From NCBI RefSeq assembly GCF_010820565.1, contig NZ_JAAIJQ010000001.1, positions 62,001-126,000 of the forward strand: DNA of 64,000 nt, written 5' to 3'. This stretch comes from Thiorhodococcus minor. Lineage in GTDB: Bacteria > Pseudomonadota > Gammaproteobacteria > Chromatiales > Chromatiaceae. Made by a program: the position numbers and the translations under genes. The notes beneath the pieces are model-generated. The model saw only the letters and a list, made by a program, of their open reading frames with translations, did no database searches and was not told the DNA's origin. Within the stretch, counting starts at the first letter, position 1. Each line of letters begins with the position of its first letter. Below are positions 46,001-55,889 of the stretch, piece by piece.

Positions 46001-46290
46001 TGCAAGACTGGCTTGGTGAGAGCTGGTCGGATCTCACATGGAACGAAATGCCGACCCGCGAGCTGCCGCACGCGCGGGAATTGACGTTGACTTGGAGTGA
46101 TGGCGAGTCCTGGTCGATTCGCTTGGATCAGGGGCTTGGATACTGGCGCACCTCGCGGCTCATTCGCCCGGAATTTCCTTTCGAGGCTGACGTCGCTCGG
46201 CAGATTACGAAGCTTCGCTCGAAGAATCTGCGGATCGAGGCCGTGAGTGGCGATTACCCGACGTACTGGTATTGCGGACGGCGAGATTAG
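40069..46290 (+). CDS. druE: DruE, giant DUF1998 DEAD/DEAH-box helicase
   Basis: This 2073-residue protein has a Q-motif ([12 protein letters not shown]), Walker [10 protein letters not shown] (about 128-136), DEAH (260-263) and SATLADAS. A first Cys cluster follows (CANASCPGC ... CCHC ... CGECGAEY, about 442-490). The helicase C-terminal lobe has [19 protein letters not shown] and [11 protein letters not shown] (about 1060-1105). A second zinc cluster is CKSCGGNGV ... CPRC, and the DUF1998 Cys motif [14 protein letters not shown] is near 1645. Size and order match DruE. It is probably a DNA translocase or helicase acting with DruH on invading DNA. Confidence 0.8.
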   Translation: MASTEPFFTTLIEQLGRRATRATLGLRGFRNDALREHLRSMLGQGAGLPDAFLADPVFEASFGWRQADVTLGGLSGKLLHPDLVKALCEPQRQGLSEDYRFPARQHPYRHQLEAWRALLEAMRSILVSSGTGSGKTECFLIPILNDLAAELAHRQHVPLTGVRAIFLYPLNALIKSQRDRLIAWSEPFKGGVRFCLYNGDTPDQARNEWRCEVPDRRTLREDPPPLLITNATMLEYMLVRNEDRPILDRSQGRLRWIVIDEAHTYVGSQAAELTLLLRRVMQAFGGDPSEVRFIATSATLADASEDARRHLADFLADVAGVSPDRVRVIEGQRETPPLPESLLTLNEPCADPAALHALEPSQRFQALASDGRMRRLRTRLVTQPARLSELASILSGREDAQARRETLGWLDLCTSATTEKGVPFLPLRAHLFQRTINGLWACANASCPGCVSSGLDRPDWPFGAVFLERREHCCHCRTPVFDLVQCGECGAEYLAAAETFQQGEERLTCRAFDSDEDEFQQELEPLADEDDDEQEGEQSLPTVAQPRLITRSEDASATDWGLESSGQLDPSGQRGVPVHLRLPGEEGLDCPVCGERERGRALFMPVRIGAPFLLSTAIPVLLDALPPMKGAQEPRPLDGRRLITFTDSRQGTARFAAKLQQESERDHVRSLLYHHLAASAEIADAGEIEQVQRMIKDLEPAVAASPSLKALLEEQRAKLVKLTTPPVGHLTWMDAENKILGSEDFRRWLLPSIKELTFGLLADERQLVRLCLLREFFVRPRRQFSLEGLGLAQLRYPKLDQAQPPAVMRQRGVKPEEWRALLQVGIDYFIRSGSPGIAAPPDVIRWLGYPGRPSVLLAPGQLKDRKIQRAWPSASSPHAKRNRLVRLIGHLFKLDLANTEQTMQLEEILKTLWDGIRPVLSQTEYGFHLELDKQAELMEVREAWFCPVTRRLLPITCRGMTPYLPGAPAPDQLARCEPVEMPRIPDPFWLESAPEAAEAWLESDPRVQRLRSLGAWPDLSDRLAVHRRYFRAAEHSAQIRGADLTRRETAFKAGQINLLSCSTTMEMGVDIGGLTAVAMNNVPPHPANFLQRAGRAGRRGETAALSFTLCKATPQGEAVFRNPLWPFVTRLGLPRVALQSLPIVQRHLNALALAVFFREQSADIRRLQVGWFFEASDSAASAPCDRFADWCETHALSSERLIAGARMLIRRTPLAGRSMSDLLSGTAQSARESAERWRRDLDALLAQREAVKTATGDSKPEQAIDIQLKRLRGEYLLSELANLGFLPGYGFPTNVVPFVTTTLENLIGALSAEREDNRSRRAGYPTRHLAVAIRDYAPGTDTVLDGRVYRSGGVTLNWQVPADAEAAPEIQDLRWVWRCKSCGGNGVRLSMPERCPRCGEADGGKLTRHRFIQPAGFAVDIRAKPDNNFAVPQYIPVRDPLISLDGADWMPLPVAGLGRYRATRYGSIFHHSDGLHGTGYALCLRCGRADSMLQDERLPATFVQDVEKQGPLFHKRLRGGRLNDKETHCPGNDSDWSILRGVRLGVVSHTEIFELQPHDASFRPVDRTTAYTLAVALRRSLCAMLGIEEPEIGALAAPSRANDEESTYSIYLYDTATGGAGYVSQAPSLLPALMRRARDDLQCPKGCDAACQACVLTHETQHHLDHLNRHAALDLLSDELLNALALPPALRAFGSETQLEMEPLVLALNREAQRVAMSELRVYLGGQADDWEPLAWRLRDHLTRWAENGTVVRLIAPATTLEGLNPAQRDELAALTAYTGAELLRMPEQDRAVAGGLPLILELGGADRRVRWAVSDPSALVPRPTWGGGEPGGPFVRVTDSVALDTVPDTWQHLAPADLHPTIPGFVAMSITQELDGPSATFGERAWSYLETRIPQLAERLNGNLSLRSVHYVDRYLRNPFAILLLQSFFQGLEYYSGGIKKETPLRIETTDLDRFGTQSPRLFLHDWCDAEDRRQVVQDWLGESWSDLTWNEMPTRELPHARELTLTWSDGESWSIRLDQGLGYWRTSRLIRPEFPFEADVARQITKLRSKNLRIEAVSGDYPTYWYCGRRD

Positions 46291-46850
46291 CCGTTGGTGG
46301 GGAGAGCTGAGATCCAGACAGCCGTCATGAGCTTTCGGGTCAACGAGGTTTGCACTCCACCGTCCGCGGGGCAGGCACGGGCGACTCGCGTGAGCTTCAC
46401 CCGGACCTTTGCGCCTGCGGCTTGACGTTGATCCACCACGCCCGAGGTATCTCCCGACTCAATGGTCGCAATCAGGACAGCGTAAGGAAGTTTATGCTTG
46501 TATAAGAGAACAGATATCTTGACGCCTCGCTTCCGCTTGCACGGTGTCAGCTGCGAGCGACTTGAGCGTCTTCTGCGGCTGGCCTGAAGGGTGTCCGATC
46601 AAAGGTCGGACAAGCTCGATTTGGATACCTGCCAACGATCAGGTCTGGCGCGATAAAACCTGTTCTGAGTATGTGATGACTCGATATAACTATATTATTT
46701 TCAAATTCTTATTTAGCGATAGAGGAGATTGTGATCTGGTCAAGGCCTCCGCTAGACAGCGTCGTGAGAATGCACCTAATCGTGTTGCAAGAGATATCGC
46801 TCAGATGAGTCTAACCGGCAATCTTCGACTGAGATCCCTGGCGCCTATCA
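46291..46850. other. intergenic region between Druantia and hsdR
   Basis: There is no supportable gene. Bases 46680-46735 are AT-rich. The last 140 bases hold the candidate activator sites and the sigma-54 promoter of hsdR. Confidence 0.5.
46715..46801. promoter_or_regulatory. inverted pair AGCGATA / TATCGCT upstream of hsdR
   Basis: AGCGATA at 46715-46721 and its reverse complement TATCGCT at 46795-46801 flank 73 bases. The proximal copy reads GATATCGCTCAG and lies about 82 bases upstream of the predicted start, as for the other two sigma-54 promoters. Confidence 0.45.
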
Positions 46851-46853
46851 AAG

Positions 46854-46871
46854 TGGCGCATTGTTTGCTTA
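46854..46871 (+). promoter_or_regulatory. sigma-54 promoter P2 (hsdR operon)
   Basis: TGGCGCATTGTTTGCTTA has GG at 46855-46856 and GC at 46867-46868 with ten bases between, and a consensus TTGCT -12 box. Transcription would start near 46880, making the ATG at 46896 the logical start. Confidence 0.65.
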
Positions 46872-46895
46872 AGTCTGCGCATGGACTGCTTCTTC

Positions 46896-49800
46896 ATGAA
46901 ATCCATCAATTTTGAGTTTCTGCGCCCAGATTGGGACGATCTTGCCGCGCTCGGGGGATTTGCCGAGGGCTACGCGGCAACCGATCCTCAGAGTGCCCTG
47001 GTCAAGCTGCGCTTGTTCGCCGAGCAGATGGTCTCGGCCATCTATCGGCGTCTCAACCTACCCAAGACTCCCCAAGCCAACCTGATCGAGCTGCTCCAAG
47101 GTGCGGCGTTTCGGCAGGCGACCCCGAAGGTCGTGCAGGACAAGCTGCATGCACTGCGGATCGAGGGCAACAAGGCCGCGCATGGCGACCGCGTGGGTGT
47201 GACGATCGCCGACGCACTGATCAAGGAGGCCCACGATCTTGCCCGATGGTTTTCCATAGCCCATCTCGGCCGCGCGGCATCGGAGTGCCCGTCATACCAA
47301 TCGCCACCGCCAGGAGGCGCTGGTGCTGGACTCAAGGCCAAGCTCAAGCAGGAAAAGAAGGCCGCCTTGGAAAAGCTCGCGGCGCAAGAGGCGCAATTAC
47401 TGGCGCTGCTTAAGGATCTCGAGTCGGCGCGCGAGCAAGCCGCGAGCGCCGAACAGCGCGTCGCCGACCTCCAGGCCGCGGCATCCAAGGGTCAGCGGGC
47501 CGCGGATGAGCTGCGGTTCGATGAAGCCGAGACCAGACGTCGCTTGATCGACACCCAGCTCGTGGATGCGGGCTGGTCCGTCGGCCCTAATGGCACGGAC
47601 ACGGAGGAGGTGACGCGGGAAGTGCGGGTGGAGCATCAGCCGACGACGTCCGGCATTGGCTTCGCCGACGACGTCTTGTGGGACGACAACGGCAAGCCGC
47701 TGGCCGTCATCGAGTCCAAGCGCACCTCCGTCGACGCCGAGAACGGGCGCACCCAAGCACGGCACTATGCCGATGGCTTGGAGAAGATGCACGGGCAACG
47801 CCCCGTCATCTTCTACACCAATGGCTTCGACATCTGGATTTGGGACGACACCAACGGCTATCCACCACGCAAGCTGTTTGGCTTCTACTCCAAGGACAGC
47901 CTGCAGTACCTGGTCTACCAACGTCACGGCCGCCAAGCGCTCAACACCTTGTCACCCAAGCGTGAGATCGTCGACCGTGGGTATCAGATCGAGGCCATCA
48001 AGCGTGTCACCGAGCGGCTGACCAGCAAACGGCGCAAGGCACTCATCGTTCAGGCCACGGGCACCGGCAAAACGCGCGTCGCGATCGCTTTGGCCGAGCT
48101 GTTGGTCCGCGGCGGCTGGGTCAAGCGCATTCTCTTCCTCTGCGATCGCCGCGAGCTGCGCAAACAGGCCAAGAACGCCTTCAACGATTTCCTCAACGAG
48201 CCGCTCGTCACCGTCGGTGCCCGCACCGCCCGAGACCGGCAGAAGCGCATCTATCTGGCCACCTATCCGGCCATGATGAAGGTCTTTCAGAGCTTCGACG
48301 TCGGCTTCTTCGACCTCATCATCGCCGACGAGTCGCACCGTTCCATTTACAACGTCTATGGCGACCTCTTTCGGTGGTTCGATTGCCTGCAAGTCGGGCT
48401 GACGGCAACGCCGGTGGAGTTCGTCGCCCGTAATACCTACCGCATGTTCGATTGCGAGGACCAAGCGCCAACGGTCTACTACTCGTTCGAGCGCGCGGTC
48501 GAGGAAAGAAACCTCGTCTCGTTCGAGGTGCACACCTACACCACCGGATTCCATCGGCGCGGAATCAAGTACGACCAGCTCACCGACGATCAGCGTCGGC
48601 AGCTCGAAGAGGACGGGGTCGATCCGGAGGGGCTGAGCTACGAGGTGCGCGACCTGGACAAGAATGTCTACAACAAGGACACCAGCCGTCACGTCGTCCG
48701 TAACCTCATGGAGAACGGCATTCGCACCGCCGACGGCCAGGAAATCGGCAAGAGCATCATCTTTGCCCGCAACCACGAGCACGCCATGGTGCTGCGCAAG
48801 GTCTTCGATGAGCTCTATCCGCAGTATGGCGGCACCTACTGCCAGGTGATCGACAATTACGACCCGCGCGCGGAGCAGCTCATCGACGACTTCAAGGATC
48901 CGGCGAATCCGCTCACCGTCGCCATCTCAGTGGACATGCTCGATACCGGTATCGACGTCCCCGAGGTCGTCAACCTCGTTTTCGCCAAGCCCGTCTACTC
49001 CAAGGTCAAGTTCTGGCAGATGATCGGCCGCGGCGCGCGTCTCTGCCCGCACTTGTTCGGCCCCGACAAGCCCAAGACAGGCTTTCGCATCTTCGACCAT
49101 TGGGGCAACTTCGACTACTTCGATTTCCACTATCAGCCGATGGAGCCGACCCAGTCCAAGTCGCTGATGCAGAATCTCCTGGAGGCACGCATCGCCCTCG
49201 CGGAAGGCGCGCTTCAGGCGGCCGAGCCGGATGCGTTCGCTGTTGTCGCGCAGCTCATTGCCGAGGACATCAATCGCCTGCCCGAGGAGTCCATCGCCGT
49301 GCGCGAAAAATGGCGCACCAAGCGTCAAGTCGGCAACCCCGAGACGCTGCATGCCTGGGCGCCGGCCACCGTCGCGACCCTGCGCGCCGAGATCGCGCCG
49401 CTGATGCAATGGGCGAATATCCGAGACCACACCGAGGCCCATGCCCTCGACTTGCTGATTGCCCGCATGCAGCTCGAGCTGTTGCGCAAGTCCGGACGGC
49501 TGGACGATTTGCGGATCGACCTGCTCGACAAGGTCAATAGGCTACAGATGCACCTGAATCCGGTGCGGGATAAGGCGCAAAGGATCCAGCAAGTTCGCTC
49601 CGCGGGCTTCTGGGAGTCCGTCTCGTTCGCTGACCTGGAGGCCGTGCGCAAGGATCTACGCGAGATCATTCACCATCGGGCGACGGGGAGCGGTCCCCCG
49701 ACCACAACGGCCAGAATCCTCGACATCCAAGAGGAGGCGAGCCAGGTCCAGACCGGACGCCGCTCGTCCTCGATACCCAGTGTCGACATGAGGGCTTACG

Positions 49801-50288
49801 AGCGTCAGGTCGAAGCCGCGTTGAAGGACCTGTTCGAGACCGATCCGGTACTGAGAAAGATCCGACACGGCAAGCCGGTTACCGACACGGAGCTGGCCAG
49901 CTTGGCGTCACTCGTGCTGACCCAGCATCCGGACGTGAATCTCGCGACCCTGCGCGAGTTCTACGGGGAGGCGGTGCCGCTGGATCACATCCTGCGCACC
50001 ATCGTCGGCATGGAGCCGGATGCCGTGCGTGAGCGCTTCAACGACTTCCTCTTCGAGCACCCGGCGCTCACTGCCAAGCAGACCCGTTTTCTCGGTCTGC
50101 TGCAGAACCACATCGCCAGGTATGGTGCGTTGGCGGTCGAGCGACTGTACGAAGATCCCTTCACCATGATCGATGCCGACGGCATCGACGGTGCCTTCCC
50201 GAACGAGGCGGACGCGGATGCATTGGTCAATGTCATCCAGAGCTTCGGGCCAGCCACGCAACCCGACGATAAACCGAGCCCCATGTGA
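46896..50288 (+). CDS. hsdR: type I restriction endonuclease subunit R
   Basis: This 1130-residue protein starts MKSINFEFLRPDW (an in-frame ATG at 46881 is less likely given the promoter). The N-terminal DUF4145-like region is followed by a coiled coil (about 145-210) and a PD-(D/E)XK nuclease with DDVLWDDNGKPLAVIESKR (about 258-276). The translocase has Walker A ATGTGKTR (about 386), DESH, LTATP, and DTGIDVPEV/QMIGRGARL motifs. The C-terminal EcoEI-R-like domain mediates assembly. It cuts unmodified DNA after ATP-driven translocation with HsdM/HsdS. It is the first gene of its operon. Confidence 0.93.
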   Translation: MKSINFEFLRPDWDDLAALGGFAEGYAATDPQSALVKLRLFAEQMVSAIYRRLNLPKTPQANLIELLQGAAFRQATPKVVQDKLHALRIEGNKAAHGDRVGVTIADALIKEAHDLARWFSIAHLGRAASECPSYQSPPPGGAGAGLKAKLKQEKKAALEKLAAQEAQLLALLKDLESAREQAASAEQRVADLQAAASKGQRAADELRFDEAETRRRLIDTQLVDAGWSVGPNGTDTEEVTREVRVEHQPTTSGIGFADDVLWDDNGKPLAVIESKRTSVDAENGRTQARHYADGLEKMHGQRPVIFYTNGFDIWIWDDTNGYPPRKLFGFYSKDSLQYLVYQRHGRQALNTLSPKREIVDRGYQIEAIKRVTERLTSKRRKALIVQATGTGKTRVAIALAELLVRGGWVKRILFLCDRRELRKQAKNAFNDFLNEPLVTVGARTARDRQKRIYLATYPAMMKVFQSFDVGFFDLIIADESHRSIYNVYGDLFRWFDCLQVGLTATPVEFVARNTYRMFDCEDQAPTVYYSFERAVEERNLVSFEVHTYTTGFHRRGIKYDQLTDDQRRQLEEDGVDPEGLSYEVRDLDKNVYNKDTSRHVVRNLMENGIRTADGQEIGKSIIFARNHEHAMVLRKVFDELYPQYGGTYCQVIDNYDPRAEQLIDDFKDPANPLTVAISVDMLDTGIDVPEVVNLVFAKPVYSKVKFWQMIGRGARLCPHLFGPDKPKTGFRIFDHWGNFDYFDFHYQPMEPTQSKSLMQNLLEARIALAEGALQAAEPDAFAVVAQLIAEDINRLPEESIAVREKWRTKRQVGNPETLHAWAPATVATLRAEIAPLMQWANIRDHTEAHALDLLIARMQLELLRKSGRLDDLRIDLLDKVNRLQMHLNPVRDKAQRIQQVRSAGFWESVSFADLEAVRKDLREIIHHRATGSGPPTTTARILDIQEEASQVQTGRRSSSIPSVDMRAYERQVEAALKDLFETDPVLRKIRHGKPVTDTELASLASLVLTQHPDVNLATLREFYGEAVPLDHILRTIVGMEPDAVRERFNDFLFEHPALTAKQTRFLGLLQNHIARYGALAVERLYEDPFTMIDADGIDGAFPNEADADALVNVIQSFGPATQPDDKPSPM

Positions 50289-50362
50289 GCCGTTGTGATG
50301 AACGAACCCATGAACCCCCCTCGACTTGCAAGCCGGGGCCTTTGAGAGTGCTCCAGACAAAC

Positions 50363-50596
50363 ATGAACGCCATCGAACTCGAAGCCAACGTGGACGAGAA
50401 CAACGAACTCCACCTCAAGCTGCCGGAGCAGCACAGTGGCAAGCACGCGCGGGTTATCGTCCTGCTGGATTCCCCGAAATCTAATGCGCCCGGTAACCTG
50501 GATGCCTTCCTCGCCGCCCTACCGATCGCCGCAAAGGGCCGCGACCGTGCCGACATCACCGCACAGGTGCGGCAAGAGCGCGCGGGCTGGGACTGA
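50363..50596 (+). CDS. small antitoxin-like protein within the hsd operon
   Basis: This 77-residue protein begins MNAIELEANVDENNELHLKLP. It has an AbrB/Phd-like beta-rich N-terminus, ARVIVLLDSP, and a C-terminal helix (AKGRDRADITAQVRQERAGWD) resembling the toxin-binding ends of VapB-type antitoxins. The next frame opens as MARLFLD, like a PIN toxin start, but is not continued. It is therefore probably an orphan antitoxin. Confidence 0.55.
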   Translation: MNAIELEANVDENNELHLKLPEQHSGKHARVIVLLDSPKSNAPGNLDAFLAALPIAAKGRDRADITAQVRQERAGWD

Positions 50597-50787
50597 GCAT
50601 GGCGCGACTCTTTCTCGACCTGGACCAACGACGACCTCTTGGCCAAGGCCGCCGACGCTCGTCTCGCCGTGTGGGATTGGGCGCGCATCGAGGCTGAGTC
50701 TCAGATCGAGCCGAGTCGAGCGTCTCAGCACCAGCCTTCCGAACAACAACCGACACCACCTCTCACGGACCCCGACACCGACCACCA
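50597..50787. other. probable remnant of a toxin gene
   Basis: ATG 50599 reads MARLFLD and then leaves any PIN-like pattern. A different register reads LLAKAADARLAVWDWARIEA before a Gln/Pro-rich tail ending at 50790. This suggests a deletion or fusion inside a former VapC-like gene, but no motif is complete. Confidence 0.3.
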
Positions 50788-52401
50788 ATGATCACTGGCG
50801 ACCTCAAGCACCGCGTCGACAAGCTCTGGACCGACTTCTGGACCGGCGGCATCACCAATCCGCTCACCGTCATCGAGCAAATCAGTTTCCTGATGTTCGC
50901 GCGCCTGCTCGACATCACCGAGAGCCGCAACGAAAAGCGCGCGGCCCGCACCGGACGCCCCTTCAAGCGCATCTTCGTGCCCAGCGATGACCCGGAGAAG
51001 GATCAGCGGCGTCTGCGCTGGTCCCAGTTTCGTCAGCTCGGCGCGGACGACATGCTGCCCCTGGTGCGCGATCGCGTCTTTCCGCACTTCAAGACCATCG
51101 TCCAGATGGAGACCGCCGAGGGCGCCCGGCAGACCAGCTTCCGCGAGTATTTCAAGGACGCCCAGCTCATGATCCAGAAACCCTCGCTCCTGGTGCAGGC
51201 GGTCAACATGATCGACGACCTGCCCCTGTCCGAGGGCGATGTCAAGGGCGACCTCTACGAATACCTGCTCTCCAAGCTCACCACCGCCGGCATCAACGGG
51301 CAGTTTCGCACCCCACGCCATGTCATCCGCCTGATGGTCGAGATGCTCGACCCCCAGCCCACCGAGACCGTCGCCGACCCCGCCTGCGGCACCGCCGGCT
51401 TCCTGGTGGAGGTCATGGAATACCTGCTGCGCACCTATTCCTCCCCGGAGGGCACCTACCAGAAGCAGGTCAACGGCCACACCGAGACCATCCATACCGG
51501 CGATCTGCTTGAGAAACACTGGCAGCACATCCGCACCGGCATGTTCCACGGCTTCGACTTCGACGCCACCATGCTGCGCATCGCCGCCATGAACCTGTTG
51601 CTGCACGGCGTCGACGCCCCGGACATCCACTACCAGGACACCCTGAGCAACAATTTCACCGAGCGCTTCCCGACCAAGGCCGCGGACGCCTTCGACGTCA
51701 TCCTCGCCAATCCGCCCTTCAAGGGCAGCCTGGACTTCGAGGACGTTCACCCAAGCCTGCTGCGCAAGGTCAAGACCAAGAAGACCGAGCTGCTCTTCAT
51801 CGCCCTGATCCTGCGTCTGCTCAAGAACGGCGGGCGTTGCGCCGTCGTCGTGCCGGACGGCGTCCTGTTCGGCGCCAGCAAGGCCCATCAGACCTTGCGC
51901 AAGCACCTCATCGACGACAACCAGCTCGAGGCCGTCATCTCACTGCCGTCCGGTGTGTTCAAGCCCTATGCCGGTGTTTCCACCGCCATCCTGGTCTTCA
52001 CCAAGGGCGGGCTCACCGACCGGGTCTTCTTCTACGATGTCGAGAACGATGGTTTTTCGCTGGACGACAAGCGGCAGCCTGTCGAGGCCAATGACTTGCC
52101 GGATGCGCTGAGCCAATGGCGGAGCTGGAAAAATCTCCCCTCTCACGTGGGCGCGAGAGCCGGGGCTGAGGGCGTGACCTCCAGTGGCACCACTCCTTTT
52201 GCTGACTGTACCTCCAAAGCCTTTACCGTGCCGGTGGTGGAGATCGCCGGTAACAAATATGACCTGTCCATCAACCGCTACAAAGAGTTTGTCTACGAGG
52301 AGGAGCGATACGATCCGCCGAGGGAGATTGTGGCGCGGATGAAGGCGTTGGAGAAGGAAATCTTGGGGGATATGGATGAGCTAGAGGGGATGTTGAGATG
52401 A
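50788..52401 (+). CDS. hsdM: type I modification methylase subunit M (N6-adenine)
   Basis: This 537-residue protein has an N-terminal HsdM helical domain ([18 protein letters not shown] ... [15 protein letters not shown]). The SAM-binding motif I is [14 protein letters not shown], the linking region is [15 protein letters not shown], and catalytic motif IV is NPPF near residue 309. It methylates adenine in the target set by HsdS. Its stop overlaps the hsdS start by four bases. Promoter-level control would be shared with hsdR. Confidence 0.95.
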   Translation: MITGDLKHRVDKLWTDFWTGGITNPLTVIEQISFLMFARLLDITESRNEKRAARTGRPFKRIFVPSDDPEKDQRRLRWSQFRQLGADDMLPLVRDRVFPHFKTIVQMETAEGARQTSFREYFKDAQLMIQKPSLLVQAVNMIDDLPLSEGDVKGDLYEYLLSKLTTAGINGQFRTPRHVIRLMVEMLDPQPTETVADPACGTAGFLVEVMEYLLRTYSSPEGTYQKQVNGHTETIHTGDLLEKHWQHIRTGMFHGFDFDATMLRIAAMNLLLHGVDAPDIHYQDTLSNNFTERFPTKAADAFDVILANPPFKGSLDFEDVHPSLLRKVKTKKTELLFIALILRLLKNGGRCAVVVPDGVLFGASKAHQTLRKHLIDDNQLEAVISLPSGVFKPYAGVSTAILVFTKGGLTDRVFFYDVENDGFSLDDKRQPVEANDLPDALSQWRSWKNLPSHVGARAGAEGVTSSGTTPFADCTSKAFTVPVVEIAGNKYDLSINRYKEFVYEEERYDPPREIVARMKALEKEILGDMDELEGMLR

Positions 52402-53630
52402 AGGGATTGGCAGAGAGTCCTGGTGCCATTACGATTAATTGCGAAGCGTCATTCAATCCTAGTGGCCCGGATTCGTCTCAATGGGTGACCGGTCGGTTAT
52501 CTGACGTAGCACAAGTCGAAAGAATAGGTGTTGATCCTGCGATCTTGTCTGATGAGAGATACGTTGGCCTAGAGCATATCAGCGGTGACTCGGGTGACTT
52601 GAGATGGCAGTATTCAAGAGAGGCTGAGCTAAGAAGTACAAAGTTCCGCTTTTCGTCTAGACATCTGCTATATGGGAAGCTGCGCCCCAATCTCAAGAAG
52701 ATCGCACGCCCAGGTTTTGAGGGCGTTTGTAGCACCGATATCCTTCCGATTCGCCCTCGCGACGGAGTCATGGATCGGGACTATCTGTTTCACTTCTTAC
52801 GTCAGCCGCAGATGATCGAGCTTGCGGTTTCTCAAACGTCTGGCGTTAATCTTCCTAGGTTGAGTCCGTCGTTACTTAGCGACTTTCCCATCTCGTATCC
52901 GAGAGATATTGCGGAGCAAAAACGCATCGCCGTCATCCTCGACAAGGCCGACGCCATCCGCCGCAAGCGCCAGCAAGCCATCCAACTCGCCGACGAATTC
53001 CTGCGGTCGGTGTTCTTGGATATGTTTGGCGATCCTGCGACCAACCCGAAAGCTTGGCGACGCGTGATAATCAGCGAGATCGGTAAGGTTATTACGGGAA
53101 ATACGCCACCGCGTGAGCAAAAGCGTTACTACGGTAATCATATCGAGTGGATTAAGACAGACAATATCAGCGCCGCTAAATATTTCTTGACCAAAGCAAC
53201 CGAGGGACTATCCGAATCCGGTCTGGGAGTCGGTAGATCAGTCCCTGCCGGCTCAACGCTGATAACCTGCATTGCCGGCAGCCCCTCTTCGATCGGAAAC
53301 TCTGCCTATGCCGATCGTTCTGTTGCATTCAATCAGCAGATCAATGCCATCATGCCCTACCAAGAATTTCCGTCTTTGTTTGTATTCGGACTTGTTCGCG
53401 CTTCCAAGCGCTTGATTCAAGAGCGATCAACAGCGGCGATGAAAGGCATGGTAAGTAAATCTAGTCTTGAGTCAGTCGAAGTGTACGATCCACCAGAGTC
53501 ATTGAAAGCGCGCTACGCATCGATCTTTACCAAAGCGTTGGCCGATATTGATCGACAGATAACCGCCGAAACACAAGCTGACATCCTGTTCAAAGCTGTC
53601 AGTCAAAGAGCGTTTGCGGGCATGCTATAG
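52398..53630 (+). CDS. hsdS: type I specificity subunit S
   Basis: This 410-residue protein has two target-recognition domains (about 20-150 and 220-370). Each is followed by a conserved helix region, the first with [23 protein letters not shown] and [17 protein letters not shown]. The GC content of both recognition domains is lower than that of the conserved region and of hsdM, as expected for horizontally shuffled specificity modules. The target sequence cannot be predicted. Confidence 0.92.
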   Translation: MKGLAESPGAITINCEASFNPSGPDSSQWVTGRLSDVAQVERIGVDPAILSDERYVGLEHISGDSGDLRWQYSREAELRSTKFRFSSRHLLYGKLRPNLKKIARPGFEGVCSTDILPIRPRDGVMDRDYLFHFLRQPQMIELAVSQTSGVNLPRLSPSLLSDFPISYPRDIAEQKRIAVILDKADAIRRKRQQAIQLADEFLRSVFLDMFGDPATNPKAWRRVIISEIGKVITGNTPPREQKRYYGNHIEWIKTDNISAAKYFLTKATEGLSESGLGVGRSVPAGSTLITCIAGSPSSIGNSAYADRSVAFNQQINAIMPYQEFPSLFVFGLVRASKRLIQERSTAAMKGMVSKSSLESVEVYDPPESLKARYASIFTKALADIDRQITAETQADILFKAVSQRAFAGML

Positions 53631-53885
53631 GCTTTCACAAACTTCTTAGATGTTGGGAGAGGAACGAATCCGGAATCCTCCGCTCGTCAATAACACCACT
53701 TGAATATAATTACACAACCAAACCAACTCGCACACGCAATGATTTGTCAAGATAAGCGACATGTTGCATTCCTTGCGAGTAATGGCTAAAGGGGAGTTCG
53801 TTGCGTTTGGGTTTGAAAAATCACTAGAACCCGTAAGAATTGAATATTTTTCGATAATTTGAGGACCTAACGGAGACCTTACCCG
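53631..53885. other. AT-rich spacer after hsdS
   Basis: No gene or clear terminator is visible. A CGGAGA at 53871 serves the following TTG start. A separate promoter for the downstream pair is likely but not evident. Confidence 0.4.
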
Positions 53886-54413
53886 TTGCCGAATCCAGAC
53901 ACACCAAGTTGGCATGATTCGAACCTGACGGAGCACTATAAGAGGCGGCTTGAGAAAGATGATGCTTGCTGGAAGGACATCCTGGGCATCACCCGATCCT
54001 TAGGAAAGAACGAATACGAGCAGGCGTCGTATTCCGCATACGAGTCGGCCATCTTGGAATACGAGGCCGAGGAACGCGGTAATCCTCGGCGCATTTGCCG
54101 TGTAGACAAGCGAACACTGAAGGCGATCACGGACTTAGATCGCCAGGTGATGATCACCTGCTATCACGAGCATTATGATCGTTCCCACGAAAAAGGCTCT
54201 CCGAGTAGATCGCTCGTCGAAAACACTTTGACGTTTCTGCGAGCCCTCGAGAACCGCTCTTCAGGAAAAGTGATAACACTGTACCGGATCGATCTCTTGA
54301 AGGAAAACATCAAGAACAGCAAGCAGCGTGCACGAAAGAGTCCGTTAGTCTTGCTGACCGCCGTACTCCGGCGTGACCACGTCAAAGGGTCATCTGGCGA
54401 TGCTTCCGAATAG
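53886..54413 (+). CDS. hypothetical protein (unknown defence-island gene)
   Basis: This 175-residue protein begins at TTG 53886 ten bases after GGAG. It is charged and mostly helical, with no recognisable motif, Cys pair or membrane segment. It overlaps the next gene by 14 bases if that starts at ATG 54400, so the two are probably translated together. Lower GC than hsdM suggests separate acquisition. Confidence 0.6.
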   Translation: MPNPDTPSWHDSNLTEHYKRRLEKDDACWKDILGITRSLGKNEYEQASYSAYESAILEYEAEERGNPRRICRVDKRTLKAITDLDRQVMITCYHEHYDRSHEKGSPSRSLVENTLTFLRALENRSSGKVITLYRIDLLKENIKNSKQRARKSPLVLLTAVLRRDHVKGSSGDASE

Positions 54414-55626
54414 ACGGCGCATCGACTCTCTGACTAGCGAAATAGCTCTATGGGAGCGCCTGCTTCGTCCCCACGAGCAGGCTTTGGTGTCGCTGGAAGC
54501 ACCCGCGTTGCTCAGCTTCGAGATCTTCGAAGATGGAGAGCCGACTGGTGTAACGGCTGGATTCGCGCTGGAGGGATTACTTGCGGCTCTTGGACGATTC
54601 CGGGATGTGTCGCACGCAGCTCGTCATTTTTGGCCAGATCAATCATCCAGGTTTGCTGAAGTCTATGTGCGACCGGTGCTTGCTAGCGTACTTCCCCTCC
54701 TGACCCAAAGGTTGGCCAATGACCGGGATCTGGTGAACCGTATCCTCCAAGCCGAAACATCGCCCTGGTATCAGGTTGGTCAGCACGACGATCACCCCGC
54801 AGATGCTACTGCGCTGTTTGATTTTTTTTGCAACTTCAGGCGTTTCGTCGGTAAGGCGTCGATGCTTGATGAAGTCAATGAAATCACTCAGCCCGCCAGC
54901 CACATGATATCGACTGCATGGCTCTCCAAGGCGCTTCCTTTGAAGGAGGAAATGCCTCGGGCAGATCGGCGCATGCTGACCATGGCTCTACGAAGCTATC
55001 TCTCGGCCGAATATCTTTTCCCATGGCTACCGGAACGCGACGACAACGTCACATCAATTTACTACCCGCGCCTCTTTGAAGCAGCAGAGATTTTGGAGCC
55101 ACCTATGCCACACACCAGTGGAGATATTCTCGATCAGCAGCTCGATGAGCTAGATGTGGACCATGAATCCGCCGAGACAATTCGACGTATCTTTCGCCGC
55201 ATCAGCAACGTGATAGGGGAGGTCGGTGACTTCGACGAGGTAGTGCGTGGCATCACGTCTGAGGGAGGGCAGTGGGGGCGAGATTCGATGGTTGGATCAA
55301 ACGGACCAATTAACATCATCCCGGCTCCGGATCACAATGCGTCTTGCCGACAAGTGCTTGTCGCCTTTGCCAGAGGAAAGAAGCCCAGATATGGCTTGAA
55401 AGCCGTCATGCGACAGGTTCGTGAGCAGCTGATCCGATGTGGTGATTCCGCATGCCGTTGGGACGAGCCGACTCGCATCGTGATCCTGTTCACCGACATT
55501 TGGGATAAGACAATCTTCTCGGAAAGTCTCGGGGACATTCAGGCCCATCGGCAAACTAGATCAATGCGTAAGATCATCATTGGGGCGCTGGTGAACGGTA
55601 GCCAGGTTACGCCACAGAAGATCTAG
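54400..55626 (+). CDS. hypothetical protein (partner of the preceding gene)
   Basis: This 408-residue protein reads MLPNRRRIDSLTSEIALWE from ATG 54400; an in-frame start at 54373 is possible. It is soluble and helical, with a C-terminal strand-rich part containing IVILFTDIWDKTIFSE. I do not recognise the family. Together with the preceding gene it forms an unassigned two-gene unit between the restriction operon and the toxin-antitoxin pair. Confidence 0.6.
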   Translation: MLPNRRRIDSLTSEIALWERLLRPHEQALVSLEAPALLSFEIFEDGEPTGVTAGFALEGLLAALGRFRDVSHAARHFWPDQSSRFAEVYVRPVLASVLPLLTQRLANDRDLVNRILQAETSPWYQVGQHDDHPADATALFDFFCNFRRFVGKASMLDEVNEITQPASHMISTAWLSKALPLKEEMPRADRRMLTMALRSYLSAEYLFPWLPERDDNVTSIYYPRLFEAAEILEPPMPHTSGDILDQQLDELDVDHESAETIRRIFRRISNVIGEVGDFDEVVRGITSEGGQWGRDSMVGSNGPINIIPAPDHNASCRQVLVAFARGKKPRYGLKAVMRQVREQLIRCGDSACRWDEPTRIVILFTDIWDKTIFSESLGDIQAHRQTRSMRKIIIGALVNGSQVTPQKI

Positions 55627-55664
55627 CTCTCAGAATCTACCAGGACAACTTTAATAGTGTAAAC

Positions 55665-55889
55665 ATGAACACAAAGCAACTCATCGATGAAGCGGTATCG
55701 CTACCAGTGGAAGATCGTGCGCGAGTGATCGATTCGCTACTCCGTAGCATGAACCAACCCGAATCAGAGATTGATAAGAAATGGGCGGAAGAAGCGAAAC
55801 GGCGTCTTGCTGAGCTTCGATTTGGTCACGTAAAAGCCATTCCAGGAGAAGAAGTCTTTAATAAGGTTCAGGAAAGGTTTCAAAAATGA
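55665..55889 (+). CDS. addiction-module antitoxin (TIGR02574/PF09720 type)
   Basis: This 74-residue protein has the family pattern IDEAVSLPVEDRARVIDSLLRSM followed by WAEEAKRRLAELRFGHVKAIPGEEVF. It neutralises the RelE/ParE-type toxin encoded next, with which it overlaps by four bases (ATGA). Such pairs stabilise mobile elements and can act in abortive infection. Confidence 0.85.
   Translation: MNTKQLIDEAVSLPVEDRARVIDSLLRSMNQPESEIDKKWAEEAKRRLAELRFGHVKAIPGEEVFNKVQERFQK

Noticed and set aside
40069-46290. DISARM DrmA identity for the giant helicase
   Set aside because: DrmA also carries a DUF1998-type helicase, but the size is larger here and the DrmB/DrmC and methylase partners of DISARM are missing. 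The adjacent large gene fits Druantia III better.
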